A stretch of 11,716 nt of DNA from Chloroflexota bacterium (GTDB lineage Bacteria > Chloroflexota > FW602-bin22 > JAMCYS01), in NCBI GenBank assembly GCA_021847625.1, contig JAJZQK010000044.1:1-11716 (forward strand), read 5' to 3'. This document shows positions 5,488-11,716 of the stretch, piece after piece. The notes under the pieces were generated by a model, which worked only from the letters and a program-made list of their open reading frames with translations, had not been told where the DNA came from and did no database searches. Numbering within the stretch: position 1 is the first letter of the stretch; each line of letters starts with the position of its first letter. The position numbers and the translations under genes are program-made.

Positions 5488-7479
5488 ATGGCGAGAGTTG
5501 GCGTCTTCATCTGCCACTGTGGCAGCAACATCGCCGGGGTGGTCGATTGCGCGGCCGTTGCTTCTGCCGCACGGCGAATGCCGGGCGTAGTTCACGCTGA
5601 GGAGAACAACTACACCTGCAGCGAGGTGGGGCAGGCAGCGATCCGGACGGCGATCAAGGAGCACCGCCTCAATCGGGTGGTAGTGGCCTCGTGTTCGCCT
5701 CGTATGCACGAGCCGACCTTCCGCCGAACAGTAGCTATGGCCGGCCTAAACCGCTACCTGATGGAGATGGCGAACATCCGTGAGCACGTCAGTTGGGTGC
5801 ATGGCGACGACAAGCCGGCGGCCACAGGCAAGGCAATCGACAGCGTGCGTATGGCGGTGGCTAAGGTTCTACGGGACGAGCGGCTGACGCCCGGCAAGGT
5901 TGGCATCACTAAGAGAGCGCTGGTGATCGGTGGGGGCATCGCCGGCATCCAGGCGGCCTTGGACGTCGCCAACGCCGGTCACGAAGTGATTCTAGTCGAG
6001 CGCGAGCCCACGATCGGCGGGCGCATGGCGCAGCTCGACAAGACCTTTCCCACGCTCGATTGCTCGGCCTGCATTTTGACGCCACGGATGGTGGAGGTTG
6101 ACCAGCACCCCAAGATCCGTCTCGCGACGACGGCGCAGGTTGAGAAAGTGAGCGGCTTCGTCGGCAACTTCGAGGTGACGATTCGCCACAGGGCCAAGCG
6201 CGTCGACCACAGCGTCTGCACCAGCTGCGGCACTTGCTGGCAGAAGTGCCCAGAGAAGGTGCCGTCGGAGTTCGACTCCGGCCTGGGCAAGAGAACCTGC
6301 ATCTATATCCCCTTTCCTCAGGCCGTCCCTAACAAGCCCGTGATCGACTGGGCCAACTGCCGCTACCAACGCTACCTTGCGGCGTCGGGCGCGGAGAAGA
6401 AGCCGCCGCAGTGCCGCATCTGCGAGAAGCTGTGTCCAGCGGGTGCGATCAGATTCCAGGATGAGGACAGCGTGGTCACTGAGCAGGTGGGGGCAATCGT
6501 GGTGAGCACGGGCTTCCAGACCTTCGACCACTCGGCGTATCCGGAGTACGGCGGAGGTCGGTACAAGGACGTGATCAGCTGCCTGCAACTGGAGCGCCTG
6601 CTGTGCGCCTCGGGGCCGACGGGCGGCGAGGTCGTGCGGCCGTCGGACGGCAAGCATCCGAAGACGGTGGTCTTCGTTAGCTGCGTAGGCTCGCGAGACG
6701 ACCGGGTGGGCCGGCCCTACTGCTCCAAGGTCTGCTGTATGTATATGGCGAAGCAGACCATCCTACTGAAGGAGCACGACCCCGAAGTGCAGGCGTACGT
6801 CTTCTACATCGACATCCGCGCGGGCGGCAAGGATTTCGAGGAGTTCGTGCGTCGCTCGCAGGAGGAGTATGGCGCCCTCTGGTTGCGCGGCCGCGTCGCG
6901 AAGGTGTATGAGGAAGACGGCAAGCTAATCGTTCGCGGTGAGGACTCCCTGGTAGGCCACCCCGTCGAGGTGGCCGCCGATCTCGTCGTCCTGGCGACTG
7001 GAATCGAGCCCAGTGCCGGGGCGGATGCGCTGGCGCGCACGCTCGGCGTGAGCTACAACGACTACGGCTTTATCGTCGAGGCCCACCCGAAGCTAAGGCC
7101 TTTGGAAAGCAATACCGATGGCATTTTCCTCGCGGGAACCGTGAGCGGTCCGCGGGACATCCCGGAGACGGTAGCGCAGGGCAGTGGGGCCGCGGCCAAG
7201 GTGATCGGCCTGCTTAACCAGGATGAGTTGGTCACAGATCCGATGGTTTCCCGCGTGGATCCTCTGCGCTGCTCAGGCTGCTTGTCCTGCCGCGAAGTCT
7301 GCCCGTTCGACGCCATTGGCAGCGAGTTGCTGCGGGATGGACGAACGGCCGCCAAGGTGAACGAGAGCAGCTGCAAGGGGTGTGGCCTCTGCGTGGTGAC
7401 CTGCCGGTCGGGCGCGATGAACCTGCGCGGTTTCACCGATCAGCAATTGCTCGCGGAGGTGGTAGCGATTACGCGATAG
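5488..7479 (+). CDS. hdrA: Heterodisulfide reductase subunit A-like flavoprotein (HdrA)
   Basis: This 663-aa protein is close to methanogen HdrA in length. The N-terminal domain has the HdrA signatures VGVFICHCG (C9, C11), C44 and ASCSPRMHEPTFR (C69). The FAD-binding motif GGGIAG begins at residue 148, and the HdrA block with C192xxC195 (DCSACILTPRM) follows. An inserted iron-sulfur region carries C244/C247/C250/C254 and C291/C309/C312/C316. C399 and C412...C416C417 are further conserved cysteines. The C-terminal ferredoxin domain has C595/C598/C601/C605 and C629/C632/C635/C639; the last cluster is followed by Arg where Pro is usual. HdrA is the flavin-based electron-bifurcating core: it splits electron pairs between low-potential ferredoxin and HdrBC. 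GAGGAG just before the ATG supports the start. It is cytoplasmic, with no membrane segments. Confidence 0.94.
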   Translation: MARVGVFICHCGSNIAGVVDCAAVASAARRMPGVVHAEENNYTCSEVGQAAIRTAIKEHRLNRVVVASCSPRMHEPTFRRTVAMAGLNRYLMEMANIREHVSWVHGDDKPAATGKAIDSVRMAVAKVLRDERLTPGKVGITKRALVIGGGIAGIQAALDVANAGHEVILVEREPTIGGRMAQLDKTFPTLDCSACILTPRMVEVDQHPKIRLATTAQVEKVSGFVGNFEVTIRHRAKRVDHSVCTSCGTCWQKCPEKVPSEFDSGLGKRTCIYIPFPQAVPNKPVIDWANCRYQRYLAASGAEKKPPQCRICEKLCPAGAIRFQDEDSVVTEQVGAIVVSTGFQTFDHSAYPEYGGGRYKDVISCLQLERLLCASGPTGGEVVRPSDGKHPKTVVFVSCVGSRDDRVGRPYCSKVCCMYMAKQTILLKEHDPEVQAYVFYIDIRAGGKDFEEFVRRSQEEYGALWLRGRVAKVYEEDGKLIVRGEDSLVGHPVEVAADLVVLATGIEPSAGADALARTLGVSYNDYGFIVEAHPKLRPLESNTDGIFLAGTVSGPRDIPETVAQGSGAAAKVIGLLNQDELVTDPMVSRVDPLRCSGCLSCREVCPFDAIGSELLRDGRTAAKVNESSCKGCGLCVVTCRSGAMNLRGFTDQQLLAEVVAITR

Positions 7480-7563
7480 GCCGGGGCGTCGAGAGGCGAG
7501 TTCACAGCCGCGGACCCGCACAGGCGGCGGTTTGGAATGGGCTGAGGGCGGAGAGGAGCACAG

Positions 7564-8067
7564 ATGGCACAATCGACGGCAGATACGCCGCGAACGCGCG
7601 CGGGGCAGGTAGAGCCTACGGCGATTTGGCAGCCAAGGCTAGTCGGCTTCCTCTGCAACTGGTGCAGCTTCGCCGGCGCGGACATGGCGGGCACCAGCCG
7701 CCTGACCTACCCGGCGGCGATCCGGATCATTCGCGTGCCGTGCACGGGCCGGGTGGATCCGCTGTTCGTGGCGAAGGCGTTCCAACGAGGCGCCGACGGG
7801 GTGCTAGTGGCCGGATGCCACCCGGGCGACTGCCATTATGCCGAGGGCAACTACTATATGCGCCGTCGGTACGTGCTACTGCGAGATCTCCTCGAGTTCC
7901 TAGGCATCGAGCGCGAGCGCTTCCATCTGGAGTGGGTATCAGCCTCCGAGGGCAAAAAGTTCGCGCGCGTCGTCAGCGAATTCACCGCCCAGGTGGCGGC
8001 CCTCGGCCCACGCGAACCGCCACGGCAAGGACCGACGGAGCTAGAAGCGGGAACCAGCAATGAGTGA
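7564..8067 (+). CDS. flxD: MvhD/FlxD-like hydrogenase iron-sulfur (delta) subunit
   Basis: This 167-aa protein matches the MvhD family (methyl-viologen-reducing hydrogenase delta subunit). The five family cysteines are present: C31xxC34 (FLCNWCSFAGADMAG), C60 (VPCTGRVDP), and C85/C90 (GCHPGDCHY). They bind a [2Fe-2S] cluster that relays electrons to the HdrA flavin. The family core ends near residue 145, and the tail (GPREPPRQGP...) is low-complexity. A GAGGAG run about 7553-7558 precedes the ATG at 7564. The 84-bp gap after hdrA is the longest in the operon, and the 3' end overlaps the next gene by 8 bp. In methanogens this protein links hydrogenase MvhAG to HdrA. Here no hydrogenase subunits are near, so the donor is more likely the downstream FlxA-type reductase, as in the FlxABCD-HdrABC complexes known from Desulfovibrio. 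Confidence 0.88.
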   Translation: MAQSTADTPRTRAGQVEPTAIWQPRLVGFLCNWCSFAGADMAGTSRLTYPAAIRIIRVPCTGRVDPLFVAKAFQRGADGVLVAGCHPGDCHYAEGNYYMRRRYVLLRDLLEFLGIERERFHLEWVSASEGKKFARVVSEFTAQVAALGPREPPRQGPTELEAGTSNE

Positions 8068-8926
8068 TCTTGTCACCGGCATCCGGGCCCAAGCGCGTGA
8101 CCTCTTGGCTCGTCGACGCGTGGAGTACGTCGTGGGCTATGAGACGGGCAGCGATGGGGTGAACGCTCGGCCTTTCTTCGCCTACACCACCGAGGAAGCC
8201 GACCGACTGGTCTTCGACAACACGTGCACGCACAATCTGACGAAGTACCTGGTTGAGCCGGAGCGGCGGGGAAGCACGATTGGCGTCGTCGTCAAGCCGT
8301 GCGATGCACGCTCGCTGACCGTGCTACTGGCGGAGCACAAGTTCCCACGCGACGTGGTGGCGATCGGGGTGGTCTGCCCTGGCATAGTGCAGCGGACGCG
8401 CGAGGGCGGCGACGGCGAGGCTCCGCAGGCGCGCTGCCAGGTGTGCGACCAGCATACGCCCGCGGCGTGCGATATCTTGGTGGGCGAGGCGACTCCAGAG
8501 GGCCCGGTGCTCGACCAGTTCGCACGGCTGGCGCCGCTAGAGGCGCAAAGCGCGGCAGAGCGGAGCGCCTTCTGGAGCCAGCAGTTCGAGCGCTGCCTCC
8601 GCTGCTACGCCTGCCGGCAGACCTGCCCGCAGTGCTACTGTGATGAATGCTTTGCCGAGGCGCTCGACCCGGAATGGGTGGGCGTGCGCATCGGGCGGGC
8701 GGAGAACTGGCTGTTTCACGCCATCCGCTGCTTCCACCTTGCCGGTCGGTGCATAGGTTGCGATGAATGCGAGCGCGTCTGCCCCGTCAAGATTCCCCTG
8801 GGCTTGCTTAACCGCAAGCTGCGCAAGGAGGTTCTGGACAGATTCGAGTACCGGGCCGGCACGAGGTCCGACGAGCGACCGCCGTTGGAGACGTTCAGGA
8901 AAGAAGAGAAGCTGGATCTGGCATGA
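8060..8926 (+). CDS. Multi-cluster iron-sulfur protein, FlxC/sulfhydrogenase-beta-like
   Basis: This is a 288-aa cytoplasmic iron-sulfur protein. The N-terminal half contains VVVKPCDARSL (C81), a motif shared with FrhB-type and sulfhydrogenase beta proteins. A possible extra cluster site follows: C106, C126xxC129 and C137. The C-terminal half has a ferredoxin pair, C179/C182/C185/C189 (continuing as CPQCYC, C192/C194, then C197) and C231/C234/C237/C241 followed by Pro. It overlaps flxD by 8 bp and the next gene by 4 bp, indicating translational coupling; no strong ribosome site is seen. Its job is probably to pass electrons between the FlxA flavin and FlxD/HdrA. It is FlxC in position if the D. 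vulgaris gene order is read in reverse, but I cannot assign B versus C from sequence alone. It resembles the next gene in domain plan and may be an ancient duplicate. Confidence 0.78.
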   Translation: MSDLVTGIRAQARDLLARRRVEYVVGYETGSDGVNARPFFAYTTEEADRLVFDNTCTHNLTKYLVEPERRGSTIGVVVKPCDARSLTVLLAEHKFPRDVVAIGVVCPGIVQRTREGGDGEAPQARCQVCDQHTPAACDILVGEATPEGPVLDQFARLAPLEAQSAAERSAFWSQQFERCLRCYACRQTCPQCYCDECFAEALDPEWVGVRIGRAENWLFHAIRCFHLAGRCIGCDECERVCPVKIPLGLLNRKLRKEVLDRFEYRAGTRSDERPPLETFRKEEKLDLA

Positions 8927-9993
8927 CGGCACAGCGAATCACGAGACAGGGATTACTCGATTGGCTGAACGGCGTCGCAGCCAAGGCGACCCTCATTGCC
9001 CCTGTTCGGGTCGAGGGCATCTACCTGTTTCGGCCGATTGTGAAGATAGAGGATATCGCCCTCGACTACAGCCAGAGCACCGTACCACCCAAGGAGTGGT
9101 TCTTCCCGCGGTCAGATACGTTGTTCACGATCGAGCGGCTGGACCGCGCTTATGAGCTAAAGCCGCCCGCGGCTACCGGGCCGAGGGTCCTATTCGGGAT
9201 TCGGCCCTGCGACGCCCAGGCGCTGGCCATCCTCGATCGCCTCTTCCTGGCGGAGCCGGCCGACAGTCTGTACGAGGAACGACGACAGAACACGGTCCTG
9301 GTGGGGCTGGCCTGCGCCCGGCAGCAGCTGCCCGAGTGCTTCTGCACCAGCCTCGGAGGCGGCCCCCAGGAAGCGGCGAACGTGGACGCTCTGCTTGCCG
9401 GCGCTGGCGAGGCCTACACTGTGACGGTAGTGACTGAGAAGGGCCAGCAGCTGCTCTCGGGAGCGACGCTGCGGGAGGGGGGCGAAATGCCACCGGCGCC
9501 AAGCCTTAGCAATCAAGTACCGACGGCTGGCATGGCAGAGCGTCTCCGACTCGCCTTCAACTCCAGCTACTGGCAGCGCCTTGCGGACCGCTGCCTCGGC
9601 TGTAAAATGTGCACCTACCTTTGCCCTACCTGCCACTGCTTCGACATCCGGGACTGCGACGTGGGGGGACACGCGGAACGGGTGCGCTGTTGGGATGGCT
9701 GCCAATCCGCCCTTTTCACCAAGCTGGCAGGCGGCCACAACCCGCGGGCGTCGAAAGCGGCCAGGTTGCGTCAGTTCTACGCTCACAAATATCTCTACTT
9801 CCCGGAGCGCTTCGGGGTAACGCAGTGCGTTGGCTGCGGTCGCTGCGCCCATTTCTGCCCGGTGAACATCGACATCAGGGAGACGCTGCGCGACCTGCAA
9901 ACGTTGGAGGTCTGTCCACATGGTAGCGGCGAGACGGCACGTCGTCGCGAACCCGTTGGTGCCGCATTTGGCGACAGTAGAGCAAGTGCTTGA
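8923..9993 (+). CDS. Sulfhydrogenase beta-subunit-like iron-sulfur protein (FlxB-like)
   Basis: This 356-aa protein has the sulfhydrogenase/sulfur reductase beta-subunit plan. An N-terminal domain contains FGIRPCDAQALAILDRLF (C96), then C131 and C139/C141 as a possible extra iron-sulfur site. The C-terminal ferredoxin domain has C224/C227/C230/C234 (continuing CPTCHCFD, C237/C239) and C302/C305/C308/C312 (CVGCGRCAHFCPVNIDI). The ATG overlaps the preceding stop as ATGA. The last ~30 residues beyond the ferredoxin fold are low-complexity (GSGETARRREPVGAAFGDSRASA) and are encoded where the next gene has already begun in another frame. In the well-known Pyrococcus sulfhydrogenase, the beta and gamma subunits form the NAD(P)H-reducing module. 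Here this protein should pair with the gene that follows. Catalytic hydrogenase subunits are absent from the window. Confidence 0.83.
   Translation: MTAQRITRQGLLDWLNGVAAKATLIAPVRVEGIYLFRPIVKIEDIALDYSQSTVPPKEWFFPRSDTLFTIERLDRAYELKPPAATGPRVLFGIRPCDAQALAILDRLFLAEPADSLYEERRQNTVLVGLACARQQLPECFCTSLGGGPQEAANVDALLAGAGEAYTVTVVTEKGQQLLSGATLREGGEMPPAPSLSNQVPTAGMAERLRLAFNSSYWQRLADRCLGCKMCTYLCPTCHCFDIRDCDVGGHAERVRCWDGCQSALFTKLAGGHNPRASKAARLRQFYAHKYLYFPERFGVTQCVGCGRCAHFCPVNIDIRETLRDLQTLEVCPHGSGETARRREPVGAAFGDSRASA
9906..9910 (+). promoter_or_regulatory. Ribosome-binding site inside the upstream gene that fixes the flxA-like start
   Basis: GGAGG lies nine bases before the ATG at 9920 and within the upstream reading frame. 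It supports a genuine 74-bp gene overlap rather than a later start. Confidence 0.6.
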
Positions 9994-10777
9994 CCTCACC
10001 CCGGACATGAAGCTGTTCAGCCTGCGGCTGCAAGATCCGGCCGTGGCGGAGTCGCTCCACTACGAGGTTGGGCAGTTTGCGCTGGTCTCGGTATTCGGCG
10101 TGGGCGAGGCCGCTTTCGACATCAGTTCGCTCGATGCACCGAGGGCAGCGCTGGAATTCGCCGTGCGACGAGTCGGTACCCTCACGGAGGCGCTCCACGA
10201 AATGGAGGAGGGCAGCGTCGTCGGGGTGCGCGGCCCCTTCGGCAACTACTTCCCGCTGGCCGAGTACGAAGGCAAGAATCTAGTAGTCATCGGCGGCGGC
10301 AGCGGGATGGCGCCGCTGCGTTCCGTAGTGAACTATGTGGTGCAGCCAGCGCGGCGAGAGAGATTCGGGCAGTTGCTCATCCTCAACGGGGCGCGGACGC
10401 CCGCCGACTTGGCCTTCAAGCACGAATTCGAGAAATGGGCGTCGTCGCCGCAAACGTGTCTGGAGCTTACCGTGGACCGGGGTGACGACGATTGGCGGGG
10501 GCGGGTTGCGCTCATTCCCGACGTCGTCAGGGAGCTGAAGCCGTCGCCACTCGACTGCGTCGCAATCGTCTGCGGGCCGCCGATCATGATCAAATTCACA
10601 TTGAAGGCACTGAAGGACTTGGGGTTCGCCGACGGCCAGCTCGTTGGCACCGTGGAAACGAAAATGAAGTGCGGCATCGGCAAGTGCGGTCGCTGTAACG
10701 TCGGCGACAAGTACGTTTGCCTGGACGGGCCGGTGTTCACCTTCGCGGAGATAGGCCGATTCCTGGAGGAGCTCTGA
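9920..10777 (+). CDS. flxA: FAD/NAD(P)H-binding reductase, FlxA/sulfhydrogenase gamma-like
   Basis: This is a 285-aa member of the ferredoxin-NADP reductase superfamily. It has an N-terminal FAD-binding barrel (about residues 13-115) with a flavin-contact segment FDISS and GPFGNYFP. A Rossmann NAD(P)-binding domain follows, with GGGSGMAP (residues 125-132) and CGPPIM (C218). The C-terminal [2Fe-2S] motif is C251-X4-C256-X2-C259-X7-C267 (MKCGIGKCGRC...C), as in sulfhydrogenase gamma and PyrK-type subunits. The ATG at 9920 has GGAGG upstream and places the family N-terminus (PLVPHLATVEQV) ten residues in, so the 74-bp overlap with the upstream gene looks real. Role: entry or exit point for NAD(P)H electrons of the Hdr/Flx complex. 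It is the last gene of the operon, and the gene beyond it is convergent. NADH versus NADPH preference cannot be told by eye. Confidence 0.9.
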   Translation: MVAARRHVVANPLVPHLATVEQVLDLTPDMKLFSLRLQDPAVAESLHYEVGQFALVSVFGVGEAAFDISSLDAPRAALEFAVRRVGTLTEALHEMEEGSVVGVRGPFGNYFPLAEYEGKNLVVIGGGSGMAPLRSVVNYVVQPARRERFGQLLILNGARTPADLAFKHEFEKWASSPQTCLELTVDRGDDDWRGRVALIPDVVRELKPSPLDCVAIVCGPPIMIKFTLKALKDLGFADGQLVGTVETKMKCGIGKCGRCNVGDKYVCLDGPVFTFAEIGRFLEEL

Positions 10778-10916
10778 CTGGCGTCCTCTCCTTTCCCCAT
10801 CTTCGTTGGCGCTCGTCAGCCATCGGGCGAGCCTCTCCGGCCGGGCGATATCCGACACCGGCGGGGGCCAGGCACAGGTTGCCACTCGCTCATTTCTCAA
10901 GCGGTCTCGCCGCCGC

Positions 10917-10944
10917 CAACAAGCTCCCAGCTGGCGAGTTGTTG
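10917..10944. terminator. Possible bidirectional hairpin between convergent genes
   Basis: CAACAA(G)CTC (10917-10926) can pair with GAGTTGTTG (10936-10944), with one bulged base. The apex is the palindrome CCAGCTGG (10927-10934). It lies between the end of the flx operon and the end of the convergent cNMP-binding gene. There is no T-run on either side, so terminator function is only plausible. Confidence 0.3.
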
Positions 10945-10949
10945 CTACC

Positions 10950-11450
10950 CTAGGCGCTGTAGCGCAGCGAGTCGCCCATCAGCGCCAGCCCGTGCTCACC
11001 GATCAGCTGAGCGCGAGTGTCGTGCAGACGACGGCTCATTACTTGCGTTTGGCGCTGCATAATGGCGTAACCGAGGACGCAGTCCGCGGCCAACAGCTGG
11101 CGCAGCTCGGCGGCGTTGACCGCAATCACAGTCGCTCGCGTGATGCAGCGCGCCGACAGCATTAGAGTGTAGGGTTCAACGAACGCCGACCAGGCAAACG
11201 GGTCGCCCGGAAAGAGCACGTCGATGATGGTGTGGCGGGGCGGCTGGTTGGGTTCCAACTGGATTTTCATTTCGAGGGCGACCTTGCCATCCTCCAAAAT
11301 AAAGGTGTACACCGCCGGCTGACCCTCGAGGAAGATGGTGGCGCCGGTTTCAAAGACCTGGCGCTGCGAGATCTCGGCAATGGCCTCCAGATGCTTGTCG
11401 CTGAGGCCCCGGAACATCGGCGTCTTGGCTAGCGCTTCCACAGGTACCAT
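10950..11450 (-). CDS. Stand-alone cyclic-nucleotide-binding-fold protein (Crp-like, no HTH)
   Basis: This 166-aa minus-strand protein is one cNMP-binding beta-roll (about residues 5-125): LAKTPMFRGLSDKHLEAIAE, then FETGATIFLEGQPA, FILEDGKVALEM, VLFPGDPFAWSAF and TRATVIAVNAAELRQLL. A long helix follows (about 130-150: YAIMQRQTQVMSRRLHDTRAQ) like the Crp dimerisation helix. It then stops, about 60 residues short of a Crp/Fnr protein, with no helix-turn-helix. In the phosphate-binding region the usual Arg before Ser-Ala is Leu (MLSAR), so cAMP binding is doubtful. The ATG at 11450 has AGGAG at correct spacing. It is convergent with the flx operon. It may be a ligand-sensing partner protein rather than a transcription factor. 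Fold assignment is firm; function and link to Hdr are inference. Confidence 0.8.
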   Translation of the reverse strand: MVPVEALAKTPMFRGLSDKHLEAIAEISQRQVFETGATIFLEGQPAVYTFILEDGKVALEMKIQLEPNQPPRHTIIDVLFPGDPFAWSAFVEPYTLMLSARCITRATVIAVNAAELRQLLAADCVLGYAIMQRQTQVMSRRLHDTRAQLIGEHGLALMGDSLRYSA

Positions 11451-11520
11451 GTCCGTTTCTCCTTTCTGCGTGCGCTTGCATGGAGTGCGTGGATGTCCTC
11501 CGCCGGTCCGACCGACATCA

Positions 11521-11549
11521 ATTGTCGCGCTAAGTCAAGGGCAAGTCAA
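11521..11549 (-). promoter_or_regulatory. Candidate promoter of the cNMP-binding protein gene, with tandem TTGACTT boxes
   Basis: On the minus strand, TTGACT (11549-11544) is followed after 17 bases by GACAAT (11526-11521). The -35 matches at 5 of 6 and the -10 at 4 of 6. A second TTGACTT lies 11 bases after the first, one helical turn away, which would suit a regulator binding a direct repeat. The start codon is about 70 bp downstream. Confidence 0.45.
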
Positions 11550-11562
11550 TCCGCGAGCGGAA

Positions 11563-11589
11563 GGGCAAGCCTGCGGAGCAGGCTTGCCC
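11563..11589. repeat. Strong 12-bp inverted repeat (hairpin)
   Basis: GGGCAAGCCTGC (11563-11574) pairs perfectly with GCAGGCTTGCCC (11578-11589) around GGA. An outer 7-bp pair, CAAGTCA (11542-11548) and TGACTTG (11614-11620), encloses it and overlaps the candidate -35. There is no T-run. It could be a small dispersed palindromic repeat, or the terminator of a leftward gene located to the right of the window. Confidence 0.55.
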
Positions 11590-11716
11590 CCACGCCTTGC
11601 CCCGCAATCAAACTGACTTGTCGGCGTGCTGTGCTTAGCGTCGGCCTGAGGCGGGTGTCACCATGCGGTCTAGGGTACCCACAGTGATCTAGGCGAGCAA
11701 CCTGAAGACGACGTGG

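Noticed and set aside
7380..8063. Plus-strand open frame of 227 codons across the end of hdrA and all of flxD
   Set aside because: It is out of frame with both recognised genes and its composition (Arg/Gly/Pro-rich) is typical of a GC-rich shadow frame.
9190..10008. Minus-strand open frame of 272 codons
   Set aside because: It is antisense to the sulfhydrogenase-beta-like gene, whose cysteine motifs and ferredoxin domain are unmistakable.
10778..10949. Frameshifted HTH remnant of the Crp-like gene
   Set aside because: The stretch is only 172 bp and none of the minus-strand frames reads like a helix-turn-helix.
1..11716. CRISPR array, tRNA or rRNA genes, transposase genes
   Set aside because: No spaced direct repeats, cloverleaf sequences, rRNA segments or transposase motifs were seen on either strand.

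Overview
This window (about 63% G+C by eye) is a bacterial chromosomal segment dominated by one rightward operon, about 2463-10777. It encodes a cytoplasmic Hdr/Flx-type flavin and iron-sulfur electron-transfer complex. SpoVR-like and GYD-domain proteins, heterodisulfide-reductase genes and a palindromic GTAGGGGCGGG-type repeat suggest an anaerobic or facultative environmental bacterium. Chloroflexi (Anaerolineae-like) is my best guess, but the sequence shown does not settle the taxon.

Layout. 1-507 is the C-terminal part of a SpoVR-family protein entering from the left. 700-993 encodes a 97-aa GYD-domain protein. 1194-1490, on the minus strand, encodes a small three-helix membrane protein. 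A long intergenic region (1491-2462) follows. It holds a promoter for the membrane gene, a 208-bp MITE-like element with perfect 24-bp inverted ends (1745-1952), a good sigma70-type promoter two bases outside the element (TTGACA-17-TACTAT, 1955-1983), and a leader of roughly 470 nt with several hairpins.

The operon, in order: a stand-alone response-regulator receiver (2463-2867); a tandem-GAF protein with a cysteine-rich first GAF domain (2883-3950); an HdrC-HdrB fusion (3961-5463); HdrA (5488-7479); an MvhD/FlxD-like [2Fe-2S] protein (7564-8067); two related multi-cluster ferredoxin-like proteins (8060-8926 and 8923-9993); and an FlxA/sulfhydrogenase-gamma-like FAD/NAD(P)H reductase (9920-10777). 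The last four reading frames overlap, so they are probably translationally coupled. No hydrogenase catalytic subunit is present. The likely electron path is NAD(P)H to FlxA, then the iron-sulfur subunits, FlxD and the HdrA flavin. HdrA would then bifurcate electrons to ferredoxin and to a (di)thiol/disulfide partner at the noncubane clusters of HdrB. The first two genes look like a signalling pair co-transcribed with the enzyme.

Convergent to the operon, on the minus strand, 10950-11450 encodes a stand-alone cyclic-nucleotide-binding-fold protein without a DNA-binding domain. Its upstream region holds tandem TTGACTT boxes and a strong hairpin. No tRNA, rRNA, CRISPR array, transposase or prophage gene is visible.
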